From Streptomyces sp. GKU 895 (GTDB taxonomy: Bacteria > Actinomycetota > Actinomycetes > Streptomycetales > Streptomycetaceae), in the NCBI GenBank assembly GCA_002027195.1, contig MWJO01000007.1, positions 1 through 64,000 of the forward strand: 64,000 bases of DNA, written 5' to 3'. A program made the translations under genes and the position numbers. Shown piece by piece: positions 41,619 through 49,858 of the stretch. Each line of letters starts with the position of its first letter. Position 1 is the first letter of the stretch. The notes beneath the pieces were generated by a model. The model was not told the origin of the DNA and made no database searches. It worked only from the letters and a program-made list of their open reading frames with translations.

Positions 41619-42051
41619 CAACCACGATCCCTGGAACTGGGCACTCAGTTCCTCTGATCTGCCTGTACTGCCACAGGAACTGCCTGGCAGTTCCCACGAT
41701 CGTGGTCACACACCCTGTTTTTGCAGGTCAGAGCCTTGTTGGAGATGTCGCTCTCTTACTTGGTGACACAACGCCGTACTCCCCTCCCCCACTCCCCTTT
41801 TCGCCCCCCATGAGGCACCCGTTGAGCAACACTTCCACCCCCTTCCGCTCCTGCACCACAGAAAGCCAGCCACGACGGACCAGCACGCGGTCACTCAGGC
41901 GCGCGTATGTCTCGGTCAGCCCCCACTCGGCTCAACCACGCCATTCGCTTGTGAACCCAGCACCCCGGGGATGGGAGCAGGGGGCTCATGCCCGAGCGGA
42001 CGGGGCCTCGCCCCGCCTGGAGAGCCGGACTTCCCACCTGGCCCGGGCCAC

Positions 42052-42068
42052 CTATTACGGCGTAATAG
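42052..42068. repeat. parS-like 17-bp palindrome, copy 2
   Basis: CTATTACGGCGTAATAG, symmetric around the central base. Confidence 0.8.
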
Positions 42069-42127
42069 GCAGAGACGGCTGTGGCCGACACGAGACGATG
42101 CTCGTGCCGGCCACAGCCGCGGGCGGA

Positions 42128-42144
42128 AGCTATTACGCCGTAAT
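42128..42144. repeat. parS-like 17-bp palindrome, copy 3
   Basis: CTATTACGCCGTAATAG, the reverse complement of copy 2, 76 bp away. Confidence 0.8.
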
Positions 42145-42157
42145 AGGTGGAGAGACC

Positions 42158-42490
42158 TCAGGCCGAGGTCCCGACGCGCTGGCTCTGATGCTCGTTCAGG
42201 ATGGCGAGCATCTTGTCGAACTCGGTGCTGCTCATCTTCTGGATGAGGTGCATCGCGATGAAGGCGCCGTCCTCATAGGGGAGTCGCCGAGCAGTACCCG
42301 ACTCGGCCTGGCCCTGCTCCGCTTCCGCGATGGCGCCGTCAGCAGCACGGGGGTCAGGCACGGTCTCCCCCGCCTTGGCCGTTGCCTCGTTCCTGATCGG
42401 GGGCTTCTCCTCGGAGACGGTCCGCGGGAGAGATTCCGGAGCTGGACGGCTCTGGGCGGGTAGTGGCTCCTCGACTACCGGCGGGGCCAT
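42158..42490 (-). CDS. small protein at the end of the parAB operon
   Basis: A 110-residue protein with a Pro/Glu-rich N-terminal half and a helical C-terminal part (YEDGAFIAMHLIQKMSSTEFDKMLAILNEHQ). Its ATG overlaps the 3' end of parB by 16 bp, so it is in the same operon. Unknown function; possibly an accessory partition protein. Confidence 0.6.
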   Translation of the reverse strand: MAPPVVEEPLPAQSRPAPESLPRTVSEEKPPIRNEATAKAGETVPDPRAADGAIAEAEQGQAESGTARRLPYEDGAFIAMHLIQKMSSTEFDKMLAILNEHQSQRVGTSA

Positions 42491-43281
42491 AGGCGTCGTT
42501 TCGCCACAGGGACGGGGGAAGGTTCGGGGACCGGTGCCGGTTCAGGTGCCGGTGGGGGCGTCCGCCGTTCCGCCTCCCTACGCGCACGCTCAGCCTTCAG
42601 CTCCTCAAGGGCAGCTTCCTGCCGGTCATGGGGTTCCTTGGCAACCGAGCGCAGAAGCTCTACGGGCTCTTCCCCCACGGCAGCCTGGAGTTCGGGAGTC
42701 AGATTGAGCAGAGCCAGACGCTGGGACACCCAGCCTTGAGACTTGCTCAGCCGCTTGGCCAGCTTGACCTGTGACCCATGGATGGCGAGCAGTCTCTGGA
42801 GCGCCTTCGCTTCGTCCAGGGGGTCGAGGTCGTTGCGATGGATGTTGGCGACGAGCGCGGACTCGAGAATGGCGTCGCCATCGCTGCCCTGCTCATCGTC
42901 GACCATGACGTTGAGGTGGGTCAGGCCTGCGGCGCGCGCGGCCGCCAATCGGCTGCTGCCATCCACGACGACGTGGGTGGTGTCGGGCTCAAGGTCGTTC
43001 GCCCGGGAGGGATTGGCCTTGAGGTAGGCGTCCCGGTTCATGACCGTGATGGCCTGCTTCTGGCCGTGTTCCTTGAGGCTCTCGGCAAGTTCGGTCAGAT
43101 CGCCGAGCGAGGTGCGGGGGTTCTCGGGGTTGGGGCTGATGCGGGTGACGGGGAGTCGGTTCGGCGGAGCAACCCCGTCGGTCGGCACGCCGGTGGCCGC
43201 ACCGATGGCGGCTCGCCGGGCGCTGACGGGCCGGGCTCCTCCTCCGAAGCGTCCGGCTCCGAGCTGGTCGGCCTTGCTCAT
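42475..43281 (-). CDS. parB: plasmid partition protein ParB
   Basis: A 268-residue ParB/Spo0J-type CTPase and DNA-binding protein. The N-terminal ParB domain shows RISPNPENPRTSLGDLTELAESLKEHGQKQAI and the nucleotide motif VVVDGSSRLAAARAAGL, a variant of G-E-R-R. ALVANIHRNDLDPLDEAKAL follows, and the HTH is KLAKRLSKSQGWVSQRLALL. A Pro-rich C-terminus (about 235-260) is unusual. The ATGA overlap with parA indicates coupled translation. The 17-bp palindromes on both sides of the operon are its likely binding sites. Confidence 0.92.
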   Translation of the reverse strand: MSKADQLGAGRFGGGARPVSARRAAIGAATGVPTDGVAPPNRLPVTRISPNPENPRTSLGDLTELAESLKEHGQKQAITVMNRDAYLKANPSRANDLEPDTTHVVVDGSSRLAAARAAGLTHLNVMVDDEQGSDGDAILESALVANIHRNDLDPLDEAKALQRLLAIHGSQVKLAKRLSKSQGWVSQRLALLNLTPELQAAVGEEPVELLRSVAKEPHDRQEAALEELKAERARREAERRTPPPAPEPAPVPEPSPVPVAKRRLWPRR

Positions 43282-44549
43282 GAGATCTCCCGGGCCAGTG
43301 CACGCATGGCGATGGCCTGCTGCGAGGCCGGCGCGTAGCTCAGCAGCGGCTGCTTCATGCGGACGGCTTCCTTCTGTTCCTTGAGGTCGTTGATGAGACC
43401 GACGACTCGTGGATCCTTTATGTCGACCCATCCCTGTAGGGACGAGGTGGCGATGTAACCGCGTCGGCCGTCGTAGAGGTTGACGACGATGCCCAAGTAG
43501 TCGATGTCGAGGGCGAGGTCGTTGCGGAGATCCTCTATCTGGTTTGTCAGCAGGTCGTAGGCGTCGGCGGAGCTGTCCTCGGCCTGGACGACGATGAGGG
43601 CACCTGACTGTCCCGGGCCTTCACCGTCACGGCGGCGTCCGTAGTAGGCAGCCGCGTCCATGCTGAGGCCGAGGCTCGGCGGGCAGTCCACGATGACTAC
43701 GTCGTAATCGGATTCCAGCGGCAAGAGGGCCCGCTCCAGCGCCGCCTCGCGAGCACGCACCGCGGACAGACGGACATCGAGAAGGAAGGCGTCATGGCAT
43801 GCGGGCAGCAGATGCAGCCGCCCTCCGAAGTGGTCCTCGTCGATCGAGACGATCAGATCCTTCAGCTCACCTTTGGGGTCACCGGCCATGTGATTGGTGA
43901 GGCTGTCACCGTTCATCGCCAGGGGAGCGGCGCCGAGTTGGTTGGTGAGGTGGCACTGGGGGTCGAAGTCGACCAGCAGAACGCGGAGCCCATGTCCGGG
44001 AAGCTTCTCAACATCGAGCGGGTCGCTCTCAACGGCGGCGGTATCAGTGGTGGCATCGGCGTCACCTGCTCGCAGCGCGGAGACCAGGGCCTTGGCGACG
44101 CGCACGGGGAACAGCCGGTTGGAGTCCTCTGACAGGGCCTCACCCACGCCCGCTGTGATCGCGGTCTTGCCGACGCCGCCCTTCTGGTTGCAGACGACGA
44201 TGCGACGGGTGATGGCCGGGCGCTGGACATCCGGCGCGGGGTTCGTGTCGAGCCAGAGCTGAACGGACTGGGCGAGCCCTTGAATCAGGGAGACCCGACG
44301 GTCCTCTGCGATCCTCCGGAACTCCTCCCACTGCCCGGGCGGCAGGAAGGTGGAGAAGGACTCTGCCCCAGCGGTGTCGACCGTTGCCGTAGCGGAGGCA
44401 AGGTCGCACCAGGCTGCGATGCCCTGCTCGACGGCGGTCTGAATCTCGATGCCGAGCTGGGCCGTTCTGACTTTGAGGTTCTGCCGGAGCCATCCCGGCA
44501 GCTTGGAGACGACCTTGGCTCGGTCGCTTGAGGTGGCTGGCATACTCAT
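43278..44549 (-). CDS. parA: partition ATPase ParA with N-terminal DNA-binding extension
   Basis: A 423-residue type Ia-like ParA. The Walker A motif VCNQKGGVGKTAITAGVG lies after a 120-residue N-terminal region that includes a helical, RHH-like part (PGWLRQNLKVRTAQLGIEIQTAVEQG). Walker A' LLVDFDPQCHLTNQLG and Walker B DVVIVDCPPSLGLSMDAA follow. Extended ParAs usually repress their own promoter; an inverted repeat just upstream (44561-44599) fits this. The start is ATG 44549, or ATG 44543 two codons later. Confidence 0.93.
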   Translation of the reverse strand: MSMPATSSDRAKVVSKLPGWLRQNLKVRTAQLGIEIQTAVEQGIAAWCDLASATATVDTAGAESFSTFLPPGQWEEFRRIAEDRRVSLIQGLAQSVQLWLDTNPAPDVQRPAITRRIVVCNQKGGVGKTAITAGVGEALSEDSNRLFPVRVAKALVSALRAGDADATTDTAAVESDPLDVEKLPGHGLRVLLVDFDPQCHLTNQLGAAPLAMNGDSLTNHMAGDPKGELKDLIVSIDEDHFGGRLHLLPACHDAFLLDVRLSAVRAREAALERALLPLESDYDVVIVDCPPSLGLSMDAAAYYGRRRDGEGPGQSGALIVVQAEDSSADAYDLLTNQIEDLRNDLALDIDYLGIVVNLYDGRRGYIATSSLQGWVDIKDPRVVGLINDLKEQKEAVRMKQPLLSYAPASQQAIAMRALAREIS

Positions 44550-44560
44550 GGCGCTACCTT

Positions 44561-44599
44561 ACTAACGTCGTAGATCATCTGCTGCAGCGACACGTTAGT
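44561..44599. promoter_or_regulatory. inverted repeat in the parA promoter
   Basis: ACTAACGT (44561-44568) and ACGTTAGT (44592-44599) form 8-bp perfect arms 12-50 bp before the parA start; likely operator for autorepression. Confidence 0.55.
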
Positions 44600-44635
44600 T
44601 AGTGCGACTTGGTGGTACGGAGAAGCGTCGCGCCC

Positions 44636-44652
44636 CTATTACGGCGTAATAG
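44636..44652. repeat. parS-like 17-bp palindrome, copy 4
   Basis: CTATTACGGCGTAATAG upstream of parA. Confidence 0.8.
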
Positions 44653-44780
44653 CTCGGCCCAGGGTCGTGAGACACGCAGGACTCCCCACACTCCCGGACC
44701 GCGCCTCCCCCTACAAGCCCGCTGCGCGCCGCGAGTCACTCACCACGAGGGCTCATCGAGTACCTGTCGAGCCCTCAGAC

Positions 44781-44797
44781 CTATTACGGCGTAATAG
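44781..44797. repeat. parS-like 17-bp palindrome, copy 5
   Basis: CTATTACGGCGTAATAG, flanked to give ACCTATTACGGCGTAATAGGT, a longer symmetric form. Confidence 0.8.
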
Positions 44798-44889
44798 GTC
44801 TCGGGGACCGGTGGTGGGGGAGAGGTCGGTGGTGGGGGAGTCAGTTGCGCTGCCGACGGCAACCGGTGGGGGAGGGGGAGGGGCTCCCC

Positions 44890-45470
44890 AGAGTCTCAGT
44901 CCCTGTTCCTCCACCCCCGCCGCGGAGCATCGACGCCAGGGGCTGAAGGTCTGGAGGGAGAGGGACCGGGAGGCTTTCGGTCCCTGGGCCTCGGTCCCTG
45001 GTGTTTATGCAGGTCAGAGGCGTTTTACTGCTAGGGATAGGGACTGAAGGGACTGAACTTCGCCATTATGACGTAGACAAGACATGTATTCGTACACGCG
45101 CGCGCATATGAAACACACATTAACTTCAGCTCATAATGGCGAAGTTGAGTCCCTACAGTCCCTGTTCCGGTAGGGTGTAGGTCTCTGACCTGCGACGATT
45201 CTCAGGGACTGAGTAGGGACCCTGGAGCGGACAGACCCTGCTGCTTTGGTCCCTGGACCCTTTTGGTCCCTCGATCCCCCTCGCGGACGGCGGCGAGGCC
45301 CTCGAAGGGCCTCCAACTCTTCGGTCCCTAGGGTGGGACACCGACTCCCGGACCGGAGGGACCCAAGGGACTCAGGAACCTGATAGAAACGGCACGCCGG
45401 TTGGACAACCTTCCTTCTGCGAAGGTGGGCCTTACACTCTTTTCGCATCAGAGTCCCTTCGGTCCCTGAC
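44890..45470. repeat. origin-like region 1: GGGACTGA/TCAGTCCC iterons
   Basis: The 8-mers GGGACTGA, GGTCCCTG and close variants occur more than a dozen times in both orientations between 44.90 and 45.47 kb (for example near 44906, 44985, 44995, 45041, 45049, 45150, 45208, 45250, 45325, 45358, 45460). The area is gene-free, lies between divergent parA and primase operons, and includes an AT-rich core. Confidence 0.75.
45039..45163. repeat. 32-bp inverted iteron arms around an AT-rich spacer
   Basis: 45039-45070 and 45132-45163 are inverted copies with 30 of 32 matches. Each arm has two GGGACT units followed by AACTTCGCCATTATG. The 61-bp spacer is AT-richer than the surroundings and contains an alternating purine-pyrimidine run (ACACGCGCGCGCATATG). 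It resembles a replication-origin unwinding element. Confidence 0.8.
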
Positions 45471-45473
45471 GGG

Positions 45474-46661
45474 GTGGCCGCGCGTCAGGTGTGTGAAGTG
45501 ATCGGGCAGACAGAAGTGACGAGGACGATTCCTGTGCCGCGCGAAGGTGAGGACCGAGACAGTGCCGCCAGAGTCGCGCCCACGTCCCCTGTGCCTCCGC
45601 AGGCCGTCGCCCGCTGGTGTGCTGCGCAGGGCTGGCCGGTACATCCGCTCTCCCCGGGCCGTAAGACGCCCGTCGGCAACTGCTCTTCCTGTTCAGGAGT
45701 CCGGCATGACCCGGCAACCTGCCTCTGCCTCCCGGCAGGACGTCCCTGTCATGGTTTCCACTCGGCAACGACGGATCCGGCGCTCATCGAACGCTGGTGG
45801 ACGGATGCCCCTTCCGCCGGTGTGGGTGTCGCCTGTGGTCCTGCGGGTCTGGTCGTGATCGACATCGACGCCCACCAGGTACCCGCCGCAGACCGGACCC
45901 ACCTGCTCCCTGGTATCTCCATCCCGGAGCAGGTCGAACTCGCGGGTCTGGCCTCCGGCTTCGACACGCTGGCGCTCCTCGCGGCTTACCGAGGAAAGGA
46001 GAATCCCGCGTACGACGAAGACACGCTGCGCGTGCGCACTCCTTCGGGAGGCCTGCATGTCTGGTACCGCAACGCCGATGCCAGCACTCGCTACCGCTGC
46101 TCGACCGGTTCCGGACGGAACACAGCCCTCGCCTGGCAGGTCGATGTGCGAGCGGACGGTGGTTACATCGTGGCACCGGGCACGCGTACGCCCCAGGGTG
46201 TCTACCGCGCCGAAGGCGCCACCCGGTATCCGGCCGTAATACCGGAATGGCTGGCGAGCGAGCTGCGCCGCACCGGACATGTCATCGAGCCCCAGCCGCC
46301 CAAGGCGGCCGTCGGTGGAGGCTCGGCAACTGGCCTGTCCGCAGCGGGAACTGATGCCATCAGGAGCCCCCGTAAGCGGGCCGCTGCCGCGGATCAGGTC
46401 ATCGACCCCCTGATCGCTCAAGTCGCAGAGTGCGCCTCCGCGTCGGAAGGCATGGGCTTCTCGGAGAAGCTCAACAGGGCCGCTTACACGGCCGGTGGTC
46501 TGGTCGGTGCGGGCCATCTTGAGTACGCCGCCATTCGCGAGCGACTTGTCCGTGTCGCTCACTACGCCCGCCCTTGGCAGCAGTCCAGGAATGAAAAGAT
46601 CGTTGACGACGCCCTTGCCGTAGGGTTCGTCCGCCCTCTTCACCTCAAAGGACGTCCATGA
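45474..46661 (+). CDS. bifunctional primase-polymerase (Prim-Pol), copy 1
   Basis: A 395-residue archaeo-eukaryotic-primase-superfamily protein that would make primers at a plasmid origin. Visible elements are ARWCAAQGWPVHPLSPGRKTP, a Cys cluster (NCSSCSGVRHDPATCLCLPAGRPCHGF), active-site Asp pair in GLVVIDIDAH, RVRTPSGGLHVWY and AWQVDVRADGGYIVAPG. A helical tail follows. The start is uncertain: GTG 45474 is the longest, but GTG 45534 has GAGGA 8 bases before it. Its stop overlaps the helicase start (ATGA, 46658). Copy 2 at 58.2 kb is clearly homologous along the full length. Confidence 0.9.
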   Translation: MAARQVCEVIGQTEVTRTIPVPREGEDRDSAARVAPTSPVPPQAVARWCAAQGWPVHPLSPGRKTPVGNCSSCSGVRHDPATCLCLPAGRPCHGFHSATTDPALIERWWTDAPSAGVGVACGPAGLVVIDIDAHQVPAADRTHLLPGISIPEQVELAGLASGFDTLALLAAYRGKENPAYDEDTLRVRTPSGGLHVWYRNADASTRYRCSTGSGRNTALAWQVDVRADGGYIVAPGTRTPQGVYRAEGATRYPAVIPEWLASELRRTGHVIEPQPPKAAVGGGSATGLSAAGTDAIRSPRKRAAAADQVIDPLIAQVAECASASEGMGFSEKLNRAAYTAGGLVGAGHLEYAAIRERLVRVAHYARPWQQSRNEKIVDDALAVGFVRPLHLKGRP

Positions 46662-48235
46662 GCAGCAGTGCCGAAGGCTCCCCGCGTTTTGATCCGCAGG
46701 CCGCCGCTCAGCAGATGCTCGACCTTCAGTCGGAGGACCTGGTGGTCCCGGGTACCCCCCGGCTGCCGGCGCAGGGTTTTGTCGCTTCGTCTGCCACACC
46801 GGCTTCCCACGTTGGCATCGTCCCGGCTGGGTCTGCTGTCGGTGTTCCGGCTGCCCTGCCTCCCTCTCTCTCCGACCGTGGCAACGCACGTCTTTTCGTG
46901 CAACTGCACCGCGACCAGTTCCGTCATGTCGAGGGCCTGGGCTGGTTCTCGTGGGACGGCTATCGGTGGAAGCGTGGGGGAGGGGAGAAGGCCGCGCTGT
47001 GGGCCGCGGGGGAGATGGCGGAGGACATGCCGCTGAGTGACCCGCGCGGTGTCTTCAGCGATCGTGAACTCGCCCAGCACAAGCGGCGTACCCTGTCGAC
47101 CACTGGCCTCAAGGCCCTTCTGACTCAGGCGAAGGCCTCACCGGACATCTCTGTCGACCCCGACCGGCTCGACGGCGACCCGTACGCCCTGTGCACCCCC
47201 GTCGGGGTGGTCGACCTGAACAACGGGCATCTGCGCAAGCCCGACCCCACCCGCGACTTCCACTCCCGTGCCACCAGCGTCGCTCCTCAGGACATGGAGA
47301 CCCCGCGTTGGCACCGCTTCCTCGCCGACACCTTCGGGGACGACGACGAGGGCCGGGAGATGATCGACTTTCTGCATCTGCTGCTCGGGTACTCCATCAC
47401 CGGCGATGTCGGCGCCCAGGTGCTGCCCTTCCTGCATGGCGAGGGCAAGAACGGCAAGTCCGTCCTGCTCGACATCATGATCCAGATCCTCGGTGACTAC
47501 GCCGACGCAGCCCCGCCGGGCTTCCTGATGGACCGGGGCGCCTTCTCCGAGCACTCCACGGAGCTGACCGAACTGCACGGGCGCCGCCTGGTGGTGTGCA
47601 GCGAGCTGAAGCCGAACGACAAGTTCGACGAGGCTCGCGTCCGCCTGCTGACGGGCGGCGACAAGATCAAGGCCCGCCGGATGCGGCAGGACTACTTCTC
47701 CTTCACCCCGACCCATCACCTTTGGCTGCTCGGCAACCACCGCCCGGAGGTCTCTACCGGCGGCTTCGCCTTCTGGCGCCGCATCCGTCTGCTGCCCTTC
47801 ACCCGGACGGTCCCGGCGCACCGCAGGATCGACAACCTCGCCTTTGAACTCGTACGAGACGAAGGTCCGGGGATTCTGCACTGGTTGATCCAGGGTGCGC
47901 AGCGGTATCTGCGCACCAGAGACCCGCTGGAAGGCCCCGACCGGGTCCGTATGGCTACCACCGCCTACGCCACCACTGAGGACCACATCGGCCGCTTCCT
48001 CACCGAGTGCTGCACGAGGGACGTTGACCCGGGCAGAGACCTGAGAGTCGAACAGGGGCTGCTCTACGCCGAGTACAGCTCGTGGTGCAACGCCGGCGAG
48101 GGCATCCGGCCCGCGACCCCGCGCGCCTTCGCGAACCGCGTCCGCCAGGAGGTGGGCGTGGCCTCGCCGAACGACATGATCAAGTCGAACGGCCGTAAGT
48201 ACTACCCCGGTATCGGCCTGCTGGAGCAGGCATGA
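46658..48235 (+). CDS. phage/plasmid primase C-terminal type helicase (D5/P4, SF3-like), copy 1
   Basis: A 525-residue replicative ATPase. The D5_N-like domain (about 75-260) includes WFSWDGYRWKRG, GDPYALCTPVGVVDLNNG and MIDFLHLLLGYSITGD. The helicase core has Walker A FLHGEGKNGKSVLLD, Walker B-like RLVVCSELK, and sensor LWLLGNHRPEV. FAFWRRIRLLPFTR and a C-terminal winged helix follow (ATPRAFANRVRQEVG). It is coupled by ATGA to the primase-polymerase, so the two likely act as primase-helicase at the upstream iteron origin. Confidence 0.92.
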   Translation: MSSSAEGSPRFDPQAAAQQMLDLQSEDLVVPGTPRLPAQGFVASSATPASHVGIVPAGSAVGVPAALPPSLSDRGNARLFVQLHRDQFRHVEGLGWFSWDGYRWKRGGGEKAALWAAGEMAEDMPLSDPRGVFSDRELAQHKRRTLSTTGLKALLTQAKASPDISVDPDRLDGDPYALCTPVGVVDLNNGHLRKPDPTRDFHSRATSVAPQDMETPRWHRFLADTFGDDDEGREMIDFLHLLLGYSITGDVGAQVLPFLHGEGKNGKSVLLDIMIQILGDYADAAPPGFLMDRGAFSEHSTELTELHGRRLVVCSELKPNDKFDEARVRLLTGGDKIKARRMRQDYFSFTPTHHLWLLGNHRPEVSTGGFAFWRRIRLLPFTRTVPAHRRIDNLAFELVRDEGPGILHWLIQGAQRYLRTRDPLEGPDRVRMATTAYATTEDHIGRFLTECCTRDVDPGRDLRVEQGLLYAEYSSWCNAGEGIRPATPRAFANRVRQEVGVASPNDMIKSNGRKYYPGIGLLEQA

Positions 48236-48437
48236 GGGCTGGTGTCGGGCAGCCGTACACCCGACGTGCCCTACACCGGTGTCGCGGCGCGCTCTACGAT
48301 GGTGGCCCGGCTCCGCACGCGGTGCTCCCCGCAGAGCGGCCCGTCATCCGGCGGCGAGCGGGCCGGAGCGGGACGGATCGATGCCCGGACATGCCCCCTT
48401 GGCCGGGGAGCATGCCGACGAAGGAGGGGCTGCAGCC

Positions 48438-48818
48438 ATGAGTTCGCTGTTGACCGAGAGCGACCTCATCCACGAGGCCGAGGTGGTGTGGCTGGAGAAC
48501 CTCGAACGGCTCGACTACGTCCGTCAGGCACTGGACAAGACCAGGCGGCGCAACACCAAGCCGCCGTACGCGCGAGACGGCCGCATGGTCGGTTACGCGC
48601 TGCTCGACGACGAGGCCTCTCCGGACCCGGACAGCGGCCTGTACAAGCGGCGGGTGTTCTTCCTGCTGCCCCATGACCGGGACAGCCTTCCCGACGGTCT
48701 CTACCGTGAGGGAGCCCCGGGCGAGGCCGTGGACCCGCGCACGATCGAACCCAAGAAGCCGGGCGCCAAGACTCCCCGCTCCCAGTCGGGCTCGGTGGCT
48801 GTGGCCTCCGCCCCCTGA
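48438..48818 (+). CDS. third cassette protein, conserved with copy 2
   Basis: A 126-residue acidic N-terminal, basic middle protein (LTESDLIHEAEVVWLENLER, LDYVRQALDKTRRRNTKPPY, RDGRMVGYALLDDEA, KRRVFFLLPHDRD, LYREGAPGEAVDPRT). The same blocks occur in the 60831 protein after the second primase/helicase pair. No named family recognised. GGAGGGG lies before ATG 48438, 203 bp after the helicase stop; that gap holds no clear gene. Confidence 0.75.
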   Translation: MSSLLTESDLIHEAEVVWLENLERLDYVRQALDKTRRRNTKPPYARDGRMVGYALLDDEASPDPDSGLYKRRVFFLLPHDRDSLPDGLYREGAPGEAVDPRTIEPKKPGAKTPRSQSGSVAVASAP

Positions 48819-49008
48819 TCTCCGTTCGATTTCGCTGCTGAAGCCGCGCTGTGGTGCGCGGTCGCCGACGTAGGACGCCCGCATCTGGACGCCACCAGGA
48901 CGACGAGTTAAGTCATTCGACTGTCGTCGCTGACCTGCTCCTCAACGATGCTGAAAGGGTCGCCCGCGTGCTGGTGCCGGGTCGTCGTCGTACTCGGAGG
49001 AAGCAGCC

Positions 49009-49824
49009 GTGAACCGTACCCCCGTCGTCTTCATCCATGGCGCGTGGCTCCACGCACTGTCCTGGGAGTCGTGGGTGGAGCGTTTTGCCAGTCGGGGCTT
49101 TCTCACCTTCACGCCGGGCTGGCCGGGGGAGCCGCACACCGTGGGGGAGATGCGCGAGTCCTCCGAGAGCCTCGCGGACATCCGACTGGATGTGCTGATG
49201 GACCACTACGCCAAGATCGCGAATTCGTTCGATATCGCGCCGGTGATCATCGGTCACTCGGTCGGCGGACTCATCGCCCAGCACCTCATCGGCGCCAACA
49301 TCGGCCAGGCCGCCGTGGCCATCGCTCCCGCACCCATCAATGACATCGGCCTTCCGGCTCCGCCCACCGGGCTGTGGCTCCGCGACCCCACCAACGGTGG
49401 TGCATCCTCGGTGTCCGACCCCCTGGTGTCCCTGTCCGCGGCGCAGTTCCACCGGTTCTTCGCGAACACGGTCACCGAAGAGGAGGCGACGCGGCTCTTC
49501 GACCGCTATGTGGTGCCGACCTCCCGTCAGCTGCTCGACGAGCTCGGGTGCGGGAACTCGGCCCGCAGTCCGCACGCCGTCGCCGACGTCGGCAACGCGG
49601 CCCGCGGACCGCTGCTGCTCATCTCGGGGCAGGAGGACCTGCTCGTGCCCGACGCCGCCACTCGCGCGGCCTACAAGCAGTACGGCGACTCCCTGGCCGT
49701 GACCGACCTGAAGCAGTTCGCGGACCGCACGCACTCACTGATCATCGACAACGGCTGGAGAGCCGTCGCGGACTACGTGCTCGGTTGGCTCGACGAACAC
49801 GGCCTGCGGGCCCGCCTCCTCTAG
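49009..49824 (+). CDS. alpha/beta hydrolase
   Basis: A 271-residue hydrolase with FIHGAWLHALSWESWVERF, GWPGEPHTVGEM, nucleophile Ser in VIIGHSVGGLIAQHLIG, an acidic residue in LISGQEDLLVPDAA and His in DRTHSLIIDNGW. Start GTG 49009 after GGAGGAAG. It has no signal peptide and is followed convergently by the LAL regulator. Substrate unknown; lactonase/esterase relatives are common. Confidence 0.9.
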   Translation: MNRTPVVFIHGAWLHALSWESWVERFASRGFLTFTPGWPGEPHTVGEMRESSESLADIRLDVLMDHYAKIANSFDIAPVIIGHSVGGLIAQHLIGANIGQAAVAIAPAPINDIGLPAPPTGLWLRDPTNGGASSVSDPLVSLSAAQFHRFFANTVTEEEATRLFDRYVVPTSRQLLDELGCGNSARSPHAVADVGNAARGPLLLISGQEDLLVPDAATRAAYKQYGDSLAVTDLKQFADRTHSLIIDNGWRAVADYVLGWLDEHGLRARLL

Positions 49825-49858
49825 AAGATCAGCCTGTACGACACCAGCAAGAACGCCC

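Larger units (their letters stand above)
41619..42157. other. gene-free region with two parS-like sites
   Basis: No convincing coding sequence. It holds a pyrimidine-rich tract (about 41778-41812) and parS-like copies 2 and 3 near its right end, next to the parAB operon terminus. Confidence 0.5.

Noticed and set aside
41702..42463. 253-codon plus-strand open frame across two parS-like sites
   Set aside because: Translation is low in protein character, includes the palindromes as codons and overlaps the real minus-strand gene at 42158-42490.
48236..48437. Extra gene between helicase copy 1 and the small cassette protein
   Set aside because: Open frames here lack ribosome-binding sites and recognisable sequence, and copy 2 has no counterpart because its genes overlap directly.
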